Shown here in pieces: positions 27,950-35,396 of a stretch of 64,000 bases of DNA (positions are counted from its first letter, which is position 1; every line of letters starts with the position of its first letter). Source of the stretch: Nitratireductor alexandrii (GTDB lineage Bacteria; Pseudomonadota; Alphaproteobacteria; Rhizobiales; Rhizobiaceae); assembly GCF_004000215.1 (NCBI RefSeq), contig NZ_RBVY01000003.1, positions 292,970 through 356,969 on the forward strand, read 5' to 3'. Below the pieces are notes generated by a model, which was given only the letters and a program-made list of their open reading frames with translations, was not told where the DNA came from and did no database searches. Made by a program: the position numbers and the translations under genes.

Positions 27950-28064
27950 AAGGCGGCTCCTTCAAGTCGCCGATGCGCATAAACACTTGTGCACTGCAAC
28001 ACAAGCCGCCCGGTCGACGAAACGGCCATCGACCGGCGTCCGCGACGAAACGCAGCGCCGTCGC

Positions 28065-28574
28065 CTACTCCCACACGAAAGCGATCTTGCGAATGGCCTT
28101 CTGGTCGAACACCTCGACGCCTTCGGCAACGTCGCGACCGCCGGCCCCACGATAAAAGGACATGGCGTTGTGATTTTCTTCGAGCGCCCAAACCACCAGC
28201 CCGTCCAGACCGTGATCGGCCAGTTTTTCACGCGCCGCCACAAACAACCGCGAACCGAGGCCGATGCCCTGATATTCAGGCCTCAAATAAAGTTCGTAGA
28301 TTTCACCCTGCTGCGGCAGTTCCTGCGCCCGGTTGCGCCCCATCGTCGCATAACCGGCGATCGCGCCGCCGCATTCCACCACCAGCACGCAGGCCGAGCG
28401 GCGAATCGCGCTTTGCCACCAGCGGCAATCGCGCCGATTGATCATCTTGGCCAGGGCGCGATGGGGAATGATGCCCGCATAGGCGCCCTGCCAGGCGTCC
28501 ATATGCACGGCGGCAATCGCCAGGGCATCGTTTTCCTGGGCACGGCGGATGTCGATGGTAAGCGCGGTCTTCAT
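28065..28574 (-). CDS. GNAT family N-acetyltransferase
   Basis: A 169-aa single GNAT domain. The acetyl-CoA loop is LRPEYQGIGLGSRLF (Q/RxxGxG/A type), preceded by the strand GEIYELYLRP. DGLVVWALEENHNAMSFYRGAGGR is the C-terminal part with the usual Asn and Tyr. The acceptor substrate is unknown. It lies between ppa and the TPM/LemA operon on the same strand. Confidence 0.88.
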   Translation of the reverse strand: MKTALTIDIRRAQENDALAIAAVHMDAWQGAYAGIIPHRALAKMINRRDCRWWQSAIRRSACVLVVECGGAIAGYATMGRNRAQELPQQGEIYELYLRPEYQGIGLGSRLFVAAREKLADHGLDGLVVWALEENHNAMSFYRGAGGRDVAEGVEVFDQKAIRKIAFVWE

Positions 28575-28654
28575 GATTTGTTAACCTTAACGCCACCGCC
28601 GGGTCTCCGGCAAGGTGTCGCTGAACTTGTCCGCAGCACGATCGGGCTGGACGA

Positions 28655-29296
28655 TCAGAGTTCGACCAGATGGTCGTCGAGCTCGTTGGGGTTGTCGGCA
28701 CCCTTCGGGAAATGGTGCGCCAGGAGATCGGCGGCCTGCTCGACGGCGTCCACGAACCCGTCTGCGATGCGCGCCTCGGCCGCGCATGCGGTCAGCTGCG
28801 CGACGGCGTCGTCCCAGTTTTTCTGCGCGACCTTGTTGGCGATGCCGGCATCGGCGACGATCTCGCCATAACGTTCGGCGAGCGACAGAAACACCAGCAC
28901 GCCCGTGCGTCCTTCCGTGCGATGGACGTTGTGGGCCAGGAACTGCTTGACGGCATTGTCGTGCGCGCGCCGGTAGCGCAGCCCGCGCGGCACCAGGTGC
29001 AGGCGCAGTGCCGGGAACAGCCAGATCACCGCCAGCGCGGCCGTAAACGCCGTCGCCTGCGACAACGCCAAGGCCGCCAGGCCGATATCGATCCAAAGCC
29101 GTTCCAGCGCCACGGCGGCGAGCACGCCGGTGATCAGGATACCGGTCGCCAACATGAAGGCCGCGGGGAAGAAATAGTCGTCGCTGCGGCGCGCGAGCAC
29201 GCAGAAGATTTCGCCCGAGGTGCGCGCCTCCGCCGCGGCGATCGCCTGGTGGACGCGCTGGCGTTCGATTGGCGAGAGAACCGGCTTTTCCATCAT
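28655..29296 (-). CDS. TPM domain membrane protein (COG3762 type)
   Basis: A 213-aa protein. The N terminus reads SPIERQRVHQAIAAAEARTSGEI, which is the start of a TPM domain. It is interrupted by two transmembrane helices (FFPAAFMLATGILITGVLAA and AFTAALAVIWLFPALRL) and resumes with RTGVLVFLSLAERYGEIVAD. It is the last gene of lemA-TPM-TPM, 6 bp after the second. The family is linked to envelope homeostasis, without a firm biochemical role. Confidence 0.85.
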   Translation of the reverse strand: MMEKPVLSPIERQRVHQAIAAAEARTSGEIFCVLARRSDDYFFPAAFMLATGILITGVLAAVALERLWIDIGLAALALSQATAFTAALAVIWLFPALRLHLVPRGLRYRRAHDNAVKQFLAHNVHRTEGRTGVLVFLSLAERYGEIVADAGIANKVAQKNWDDAVAQLTACAAEARIADGFVDAVEQAADLLAHHFPKGADNPNELDDHLVEL

Positions 29297-29302
29297 CGTC
29301 TC

Positions 29303-30136
29303 CTACCAGCTCCCCGAGGCGCCGCCGCCGCCGGACGAGCCGCCACCGCCGGAAAATCCGCCGCTGCTTCCCGACGACCAGCCCGAACCGGACGAGCCGC
29401 TGCCGGAGCGTCCGGAGGAACCGTAGGTGATGTCCATGCCCAGCCAGCGATAGCGCCCCGGGCCGATTTTCTTGCCGAACAGCCGTGCAAACAGCGCGAA
29501 TCCGAAGGCGCCGAAGAACAGAACGAACCACACCAGGACGAAAAGATGCTCGAAACCCAGCCCCGAGCCCGAAGGCTGGTTACGCTCCGCTCGCGCCTCC
29601 AACTCCGCCCCATTGCCCTCCAGTACCAGGACAATGTCGTCGACGGCCCGGCTGATGCCGCCGGAAAAATCGCCGGCCCGGAACGCCGGTACCATGGTGT
29701 TTTCGATGATCAGCTTGGCGTGCAGGTCGGTCAGCGTGCCTTCCAGCCCGTAGCCGACCTCGATGCGCATGCGCCGGTCGGCCTTGGCGACCAGCAACAG
29801 GATGCCGTTGTCCTCGCCCGCCTGCCCCAGTCCCCAGGCGCGGAACAGTCGGTTGGCGAACGGTTCGATCGCCTCGCCATCGAGACTGTCGATGGTCGCG
29901 ACCACGATCTGGTCCGACAATTTTTGCTCGAAATCGGCAAGCCGGGCCACGAGCGCGGCTTCGGTTTCGGCATCGAGCAGGCCGGCATTGTCGACGACGC
30001 GGCCGGTAAGCGCCGGCAGTTCGGCCGCCCCGGCCGCCGGCGACAGGCAAAGCGCGGCCAGGTTCCAGAAAGCCAGGGCGACTGCAAGGCGCACCATCGG
30101 CGCGACTGGACCCGATACATGCCGCAGGACGTTCAC
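29303..30136 (-). CDS. TPM domain protein, YgcG-like, exported and membrane-anchored
   Basis: A 277-aa protein starting at GTG 30136 with GGAGGA 5 bases upstream. A signal-like helix (MVRLAVALAFWNLAALCL) leads to the TPM domain, which reads LTGRVVDNAGLLD, LADFEQKLSDQIVVATID, NGILLLVAKADRRMRIEVGYGLEG and FRAGDFSGGI. A C-terminal transmembrane helix (LFVLVWFVLFFGAFGFALFA) follows, then a Ser/Gly-rich tail ending SGGGGASGSW. This domain order is typical of YgcG/COG1512. It is encoded between lemA and the other TPM gene. Confidence 0.9.
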   Translation of the reverse strand: MNVLRHVSGPVAPMVRLAVALAFWNLAALCLSPAAGAAELPALTGRVVDNAGLLDAETEAALVARLADFEQKLSDQIVVATIDSLDGEAIEPFANRLFRAWGLGQAGEDNGILLLVAKADRRMRIEVGYGLEGTLTDLHAKLIIENTMVPAFRAGDFSGGISRAVDDIVLVLEGNGAELEARAERNQPSGSGLGFEHLFVLVWFVLFFGAFGFALFARLFGKKIGPGRYRWLGMDITYGSSGRSGSGSSGSGWSSGSSGGFSGGGGSSGGGGASGSW

Positions 30137-30155
30137 AGCCTCCTCCCCGGCACGG

Positions 30156-30794
30156 TCAGTCGGCTTGCCCGGCTCCGAAATCGACCTTCGGCACGTCGAT
30201 CTTGTCTTCGGCCACTAAGAAATTCTCGTAGGGTTCGTTGCCGGTGAACCACAGCCAGGCCCAGATCATCGAGGGCAGGGTCTTCAGCGCGGTGTTGTAG
30301 ACGCGTACGGCCTCGATATAGTCGCGCCGCGCCACCGCGATCCGGTTTTCCGTGCCCTCGAGCTGCGCCTGGAGGGCGAGGAAATTCTGGCTGGCTTTCA
30401 GGTCGGGATAGTTTTCCACCACGGCCAGCAGCCGCGACAGCGCGCCGGTCAGGGCGGACTGGCCTTCCTGGAAGGCCTTGAATGCCTCGGGGTCGGTGAG
30501 CGCGTCCGCCGACACGCTGACCTGGGTCGCCTTGGCGCGCGCCTCCACCACCGCTTCCAGCACCTCGCGCTCGTGCGCGGCATAGGCCTTCACCGTCTCG
30601 ACCAGATTGGGGATCAGGTCGGCGCGGCGCTGATACTGGTTCAAAACCTCGCTCCAGGCCGCCTTGGCCCGCTCCTCGGCCGTCGGTATGGTGTTGAAGC
30701 CGCAAGCTGACAGAAACGGCGCCAGCAACAAAATGAGCGCGAGAACGCGCGCGCGGCGCATTCCGCTGGCCGGTTCGAGATCAAAAGCCGCCAT
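30156..30794 (-). CDS. lemA: LemA family lipoprotein
   Basis: A 212-aa LemA family protein with a lipobox (LLLAPFLSAC), so probably anchored in a membrane facing the periplasm. The family region QYQRRADLIPNLVETVKAYAAHE is intact, followed by the long helical bundle with VVENYPDLKASQNFLALQAQLEGTENRIAVARRDY. ATG 30794 has GGAG 8-11 bases upstream. A later ATG at 30761 gives a shorter, more standard leader. LemA and TPM genes commonly form an operon; the joint function is not established. Confidence 0.92.
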   Translation of the reverse strand: MAAFDLEPASGMRRARVLALILLLAPFLSACGFNTIPTAEERAKAAWSEVLNQYQRRADLIPNLVETVKAYAAHEREVLEAVVEARAKATQVSVSADALTDPEAFKAFQEGQSALTGALSRLLAVVENYPDLKASQNFLALQAQLEGTENRIAVARRDYIEAVRVYNTALKTLPSMIWAWLWFTGNEPYENFLVAEDKIDVPKVDFGAGQAD

Positions 30795-30924
30795 GAACCC
30801 TCTCCACTGCCGATCGCGCCTAAACTAGCCACCCGCCGCCGACTTGCAAGCGGGACGATACCGCACGTCCCCCCTGTGATGCGCCAGCCAAATCCGCTAG
30901 CATTCCGGTCCGGAGACAAACATC

Positions 30925-31173
30925 ATGGCAGAGCCCAACAATCACGGCGATCGCGAAGCGCAGCGGATCCTGAATCGCGTCCAGCAAGAATCGGACCCGT
31001 CCGGCTCGCTTGCCGCGCGCGCGACCAAGAAAATGCGCGATCACGTCGCCGCCGGGGACGCCGACCAGAGCGACTGGGTCGAACTGTGGGGCACGCGAAT
31101 TGGCCGCGTTCTGGGGCTGGGTTTGCTGGTCATCTTACTGGTATCGCTGGCGCGGCTTTTTATCGGCGCATGA
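30925..31173 (+). CDS. Small single-span membrane protein
   Basis: An 82-aa protein with a charged N-terminal part (NNHGDREAQRILNRVQQESD, SLAARATKKMRDH) and one C-terminal transmembrane helix (IGRVLGLGLLVILLVSLARL). GGAG is found 10-13 bases before the ATG. It resembles small conserved rhizobial membrane proteins but I cannot name a family. Its stop overlaps the start of the pyridoxal-kinase-like gene (ATGA), so the two are translationally coupled. Confidence 0.8.
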   Translation: MAEPNNHGDREAQRILNRVQQESDPSGSLAARATKKMRDHVAAGDADQSDWVELWGTRIGRVLGLGLLVILLVSLARLFIGA

Positions 31174-32060
31174 CCGTGTCGCCTGCCGATCCGTCCGCCA
31201 AACCGGCCGTCATCGTCATTTCCAGCCATGTCGCCCGCGGCTCGGTCGGCAATCGCGCCGCTGTGTTTGCGCTGGAAAGCCTAGGTTACCCGGTCTGGGC
31301 GGTACCGACGGTGATTTTGCCGTGGCATCCGGGCCACGGGCCGGCCACCCGTATCGTACCGGACGACGAGGCCTTTACGGCGTTGCTGCGCGACCTTGCC
31401 GGCTCGCCCTGGCTCGGTGAGGTGGGCGCGGTGCTGTCTGGCTATCTCGCAAGCCCGGCCCAGACACGGGCCGTGGCCGCCCTGGTCGAGACCGCCAGGC
31501 AACGCAATCCGGGCCTGCTTTATGTCTGCGATCCGGTGATGGGCGATTTCGGCGGCCTTTATGTCGCCGAGGCGCTGGCCGGCGCCATTCGCGACCGGCT
31601 GATCCCGCTTGCCGACATCGCCACACCCAACCGTTACGAACTGGAATGGATGGCGCGAAGGCCCTTCAACGATATCGCAGCGGTGGTGGACGCGGCGCGC
31701 GCACTCGGCCCCGCGACTGTGCTCGTGACTTCGGCGCAGGCGCGCGAAGCGGGCGCGACGGCCAATCTTCTGGTGCGCGAGGGCGCGACCCTGCTTGCCG
31801 AACACGGTCTGATCGACAACCCGCCCAACGGGCTCGGCGACCTGACGGCGGCGGTGTTTCTGGCCCGCGTGCTTGCCGGCGCGAGCGCGGCTGACGCGCT
31901 CGAAAGCACCACGGCGTCGGTCTACGCGATCCTGGCCGGCACGGCCGCGCGCGGCGGCGACGAGCTCGAGATCGAAACCGACGCCCACCATCTCGTCGAT
32001 CCGGCAGTGTCGGTGCGCATACAGGCCGTCGGCGCGGGCGAACGCGGCGGCACGCGGTGA
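31170..32060 (+). CDS. pdxY: PdxY-like pyridoxal kinase (PfkB/ribokinase fold)
   Basis: Phosphorylates pyridoxal (or a related pyrimidine alcohol) to make PLP in vitamin B6 salvage. Family marks are VIVISSHVARGSVGNRAAVFALE at the N terminus (as a split motif), GYLASPAQ, LLYVCDPVMGD, IATPNRYELEWM, and the catalytic-Asp loop NPPNGLGDLTAAVF. The 296-aa length fits. ATG 31170 overlaps the small membrane protein, and the stop overlaps the GTG of the next gene. It is orthologous in pattern to PdxY, but substrate preference is not proven. Confidence 0.88.
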   Translation: MTVSPADPSAKPAVIVISSHVARGSVGNRAAVFALESLGYPVWAVPTVILPWHPGHGPATRIVPDDEAFTALLRDLAGSPWLGEVGAVLSGYLASPAQTRAVAALVETARQRNPGLLYVCDPVMGDFGGLYVAEALAGAIRDRLIPLADIATPNRYELEWMARRPFNDIAAVVDAARALGPATVLVTSAQAREAGATANLLVREGATLLAEHGLIDNPPNGLGDLTAAVFLARVLAGASAADALESTTASVYAILAGTAARGGDELEIETDAHHLVDPAVSVRIQAVGAGERGGTR

Positions 32061-32836
32061 GCCTAGTCCTGCCGGCCGGGCGCACGGTCGCCGGCGTGGA
32101 CGGCTGCAAGGCGGGCTGGATTGCAATCGTCCAGTCCGGGCGGCAGCGACCGGCCGTCGCCGTGTTTTCCCGTTTCGCGGCGCTGGCCCAGAGCCTGCCC
32201 GGCGACGCGGTGATCGCCGTGGACATGCCGATCGGCCTGCCGGAGCGCGTTGGTCGGGCTGGGCGCGGGCCGGAAAAGCTGGTGCGTGCCGAGCTCGGCG
32301 AGCGGCAATCGGCAGTGTTTTCGATCCCCGCCCGCGCCGCCGTCTATGCCGAAACCGAGCCCTTCACCACGCTTGAGGCCTGGTATGCCGCCCATCGCCG
32401 CGCCAGCGCGGTGGCACGCGCGACCTCCGATCCGCCGCGCGCCGTCTCCATCCAGGCTTTTGCCCTGTTCGCCAAGATCCGCGAGCTGGACATGCTGCTG
32501 CGCAGCGATCCCGGCCTTGCCGAACGGGTGATCGAATCCCACCCCGAGGCCGCGTTCTGGCGGCTCGCCGGAGGCTCGCCGATGCGCTTGCCGAAAAAGA
32601 TCAAGGGTCGCGTGAACCCGGCAGGCATGGCCGAGCGCCGAGCCCTTCTCGCCCGCCACGGCCTGCCGGTCGCGATCCTGGAGGCCGCGCCACCGGCGGG
32701 AGCAGGCGCGGACGATCTGCTCGACGCCGCCGCGGTGCTGATCGTTGCGGCGCGTTTCGCGCGCGGCGAGGCGGTGCCGTTTCCCGATCCGCCGGCCCGC
32801 GACCGCTACGGGCTGCCGATCGCCATCTGGACCTGA
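32057..32836 (+). CDS. DUF429 family protein
   Basis: A 259-aa DUF429 protein, a family with an RNase-H-like fold predicted to be a nuclease. It starts at GTG 32057 in a GTGA overlap with the previous stop. The family strand VAGVDGCKAGWIAIV and AVDMPIGLPE carry the predicted catalytic acids. ESHPEAAFWRLAG and GADDLLDAAAVLIVAARFARG complete the pattern. The substrate is unknown. It is third in a run of overlapping genes. Confidence 0.88.
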   Translation: MSLVLPAGRTVAGVDGCKAGWIAIVQSGRQRPAVAVFSRFAALAQSLPGDAVIAVDMPIGLPERVGRAGRGPEKLVRAELGERQSAVFSIPARAAVYAETEPFTTLEAWYAAHRRASAVARATSDPPRAVSIQAFALFAKIRELDMLLRSDPGLAERVIESHPEAAFWRLAGGSPMRLPKKIKGRVNPAGMAERRALLARHGLPVAILEAAPPAGAGADDLLDAAAVLIVAARFARGEAVPFPDPPARDRYGLPIAIWT

Positions 32837-32886
32837 ACGTCGCTTTACAATTGACCCGGACCAAAGACTGTGGCTATCGAACATCC

Positions 32887-33531
32887 ATGAACGATTTGCC
32901 CGATCGCCTTCTCGCCGGATACCGGCAATTCATGGGCGGCCGCTACGCCGCCGAAACCGCACGCTATCGCGATCTTGCCGCCAAGGGCCAGTCGCCGGAG
33001 ACGATGGTGATTGCGTGTTGCGATTCGCGCGCCGCGCCCGAGACCATTTTCGATTCCGGCCCGGGCGAGCTTTTCGTCGTGCGCAACGTCGCCAATCTGG
33101 TCCCGCCCTACGAGCCCGACGACCGCCATCACTCGACCTCGGCGGCGCTGGAATTCGCGGTCCAGAGCCTCAAGGTCAAGCACATCGTCGTGCTCGGCCA
33201 CGGCCGCTGCGGCGGTATCCGCGCCGCCCTCGACCCGTCCGCCGAACCCTTGTCCCCGGGCGATTTCATCGGCCGCTGGATGGGGCTGGTCGCGCCGGCA
33301 GCCGAAGCCGTGAGCGGCAACAGCCTGATGACCGCGGGCGAACGCCAGACCGCGCTCGAGCGCATCTCGATCCGCTATTCGATCGCCAATCTGCGCTCGT
33401 TTCCCTGCGTCAAGATTCTCGAGGACAAGGGACGGCTTTCCCTGCACGGCGCCTGGTTCGACATCGGCTCGGGGGAACTGTGGGTGATGAACCGCAAAAC
33501 CGGCGATTTCTTCAGGCCCGATAGCGAGTGA
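32887..33531 (+). CDS. Beta-class carbonic anhydrase
   Basis: Interconverts CO2 and bicarbonate. Zinc ligands are Cys44 (in CCDSR, with Asp46 and Arg48 as the dyad), His105 and Cys108 in GHGRCGG. NVANLVPPYEPD and ALEFAVQSLKVKHIVVLGH are typical. The 214-aa length is normal. ATG 32887 begins MNDLPDRLLAGYRQF, where the family begins; an upstream ATG at 32851 would add 12 unlike residues. It is 50 bp after the DUF429 gene and may share its transcript. Confidence 0.95.
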   Translation: MNDLPDRLLAGYRQFMGGRYAAETARYRDLAAKGQSPETMVIACCDSRAAPETIFDSGPGELFVVRNVANLVPPYEPDDRHHSTSAALEFAVQSLKVKHIVVLGHGRCGGIRAALDPSAEPLSPGDFIGRWMGLVAPAAEAVSGNSLMTAGERQTALERISIRYSIANLRSFPCVKILEDKGRLSLHGAWFDIGSGELWVMNRKTGDFFRPDSE

Positions 33532-33559
33532 GCTGCCGGGCCGGACCGCGCCCGCGGTC

Positions 33560-34816
33560 TCAGCTTACCGGACCGCCATGGCGCGGCGGCGTCGCCGTCA
33601 TCGGCGGCGGCTCCGGCAGCAGGCGCCAGATCGCCCAACTCGCAATCGCGATCAGGCCGAGCGCCGGCACCACGATCGCCAGCGCCGTCACCGGTTCGCC
33701 GATCAACGCGGCCACCAGCCCGCCGACCAGCCCGGTCCCCATCTGCAGGAAACCGGTCATCGACGAGGCCGAACCGGCAATGCGCGGAAAGGGCGCCATG
33801 GCGGCGACCGACATGGCGGGCATGACGAAGGCGATGCCGAACGCGTAAAGACTGACCGGCGCCATCACGATCAGAAAGGTCGGCTCCCACACGCGCAGAA
33901 AGACCGCCATCGCCAGGCTTCCGGCGGCGACGAAGGCCAGACCGATCGGCACGAGCCGCGCCGGTGCCAATATGCGCAACGTCCACCGCGCGACGAGCGA
34001 TCCCGCAAAGAACAGGCCCGACTGCATCAGCATGCCGACGCCGAACTGCGCCGGCGTCAGCCCGACGCGGTCCATCAGGATGAAGGGAAGCACGGTGGCC
34101 TGGGCGTAAATGGCGCCCATCGTGCCTGCGATCACCAGACTCGACAGCATGAAATATCCGTTGCCAAGCAAGGTCGCGTAGGCGCGGATCAGCGCGGCCG
34201 GCCGGATGCGCGACAGGTCCCGCGTCACGGTCTCGCGCAGGCACAGGATCGTCACGAAAACGACCACGACGCTCATCAACGCCATCAGCACGAAGACCGA
34301 ATGCCAACCGGCAAGCTCGATCGCGATTCCGCCGAGCGTCGGCGAGATCGCCGGTCCGAGCGCGAGGATAATGCCGATCAGATTGGTGATCCGCACCGCG
34401 CGTTCGTCGTTGAACAGGTCCCGCACGACCGCGCGCGCGATGGCGATCCCGACGGCGGCCCCGATCCCCTGCAGCAACCGCGCCACGATCAGCACCTCGA
34501 TCGTCGGCGCGAACATGGCCAGGACGCTGGCGGCGAAAAAGATGCCCATGAAGCCGATGGTCACAGGCTTGCGGCCAAACCCGTCCGACAGCGGCCCACA
34601 GACGAGCTGCGCCAGGGCGAAGCCGGCGAAATAGAGCGAAAGCGTGAGTTTTACCGCCGCTTCGGTGGTGTCGTAGATCCGCACCAATTCTGGCATTGCC
34701 GGGGTGAACAATGCCAGCGAGATCGGCCCCACCGCCGCCAGCAGCGCGCCGATCACGCCCACACGCCGTTCCGACATGCGCGCGGCTGCGGCCGGACCGG
34801 GCGCGACGACGTTCAT
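33560..34816 (-). CDS. Bcr/CflA-type MFS multidrug efflux transporter
   Basis: A 418-aa major facilitator with twelve hydrophobic segments, of the Bcr/CflA (DHA1) drug-export family. The loop 2-3 motif is VCGPLSDGFGRKPVTIGFM and motif C lies around IIGIILALGPAISPTLGG in helix 5, both typical of drug/H+ antiporters. It begins MNVVAPGPAAAAR. It overlaps the end of the marR gene by 4 bp, so its expression is probably under that regulator. The substrate is unknown. Confidence 0.92.
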   Translation of the reverse strand: MNVVAPGPAAAARMSERRVGVIGALLAAVGPISLALFTPAMPELVRIYDTTEAAVKLTLSLYFAGFALAQLVCGPLSDGFGRKPVTIGFMGIFFAASVLAMFAPTIEVLIVARLLQGIGAAVGIAIARAVVRDLFNDERAVRITNLIGIILALGPAISPTLGGIAIELAGWHSVFVLMALMSVVVVFVTILCLRETVTRDLSRIRPAALIRAYATLLGNGYFMLSSLVIAGTMGAIYAQATVLPFILMDRVGLTPAQFGVGMLMQSGLFFAGSLVARWTLRILAPARLVPIGLAFVAAGSLAMAVFLRVWEPTFLIVMAPVSLYAFGIAFVMPAMSVAAMAPFPRIAGSASSMTGFLQMGTGLVGGLVAALIGEPVTALAIVVPALGLIAIASWAIWRLLPEPPPMTATPPRHGGPVS

Positions 34817-35292
34817 GCCGGCCTGTCGCCAGCCTGGCTGCGCATGGCGGCCAGATCGGCGCGGATCTGCTTCAATTCCTCGAGGAGTTGGCCCCAGCGG
34901 GCCTGCGGCATGCCGCGCGACAAGTCGGCGCGCAATTGTTCGCTGATGCGCCGGACATGATCGAGAACCGCGTCGGCGGCCGGTGTCAGGTCCACCAGCT
35001 TGGCGCGACGATCCGCCGGGTCGGGTTTTCGGCTGACGAGCCCACGCGCCTCCAGCCGGTCGAGATAGGTCGACAGGGTCATGGCTTCGAGCCCCATCCG
35101 TTCGGCAAGCACGTTCTGGCGCACGCAGCCGATGCGCGCGATATTGGCGAGCGTGCGCCCTTCGGCCGGCGTGACCGACAGGCCGGCCTGCGCGATGCGG
35201 CGCTCCATTTCCGCGCGCATCAACCGCGAAAGGTCGCCGATGATGAACCCGAACGTATCGGGGTCCAGATGACGTGGCAACTTACTAAGCAT
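34813..35292 (-). CDS. MarR-family transcriptional regulator
   Basis: A 159-aa winged-helix regulator of the MarR family. The helix-turn-helix is RTLANIARIGCVRQNVLAER with the recognition helix MTLSTYLDRLEARGLV, and the wing is SRKPDPADRRAKLVDLT, where the conserved DxR is in place. It likely represses itself and the downstream efflux gene, which overlaps it, and releases DNA on binding a small ligand. Candidate operators lie on and just upstream of its start codon. Confidence 0.92.
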   Translation of the reverse strand: MLSKLPRHLDPDTFGFIIGDLSRLMRAEMERRIAQAGLSVTPAEGRTLANIARIGCVRQNVLAERMGLEAMTLSTYLDRLEARGLVSRKPDPADRRAKLVDLTPAADAVLDHVRRISEQLRADLSRGMPQARWGQLLEELKQIRADLAAMRSQAGDRPA

Positions 35293-35314
35293 CCCTTATA
35301 GTAAGGTATACTTA
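35281..35314 (-). promoter_or_regulatory. Candidate operator over the marR start
   Basis: CTTACTA (35281-35287) and TAGTAAG (35299-35305) form a perfect 7-bp inverted repeat that straddles the marR ATG (35290-35292). An overlapping TAAG-GTATA-CTTA dyad is at 35302-35314. The region is AT-rich against a GC-rich background. Autorepression by the MarR protein is inferred. Confidence 0.55.
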
Positions 35315-35396
35315 TGATTTCGCTTGTTGCGAGTCAAGCCGTTGCAAGCCGGCCTTGGCGGGCCTAAATCCAGACGGCCCAACAATCGGAAATACC

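Noticed and set aside
33578-34960. A 460-codon plus-strand frame opposite the MFS and marR genes
   Set aside because: Composition dominated by Arg, His, Gln and Asp; spans two well-supported genes on the other strand.
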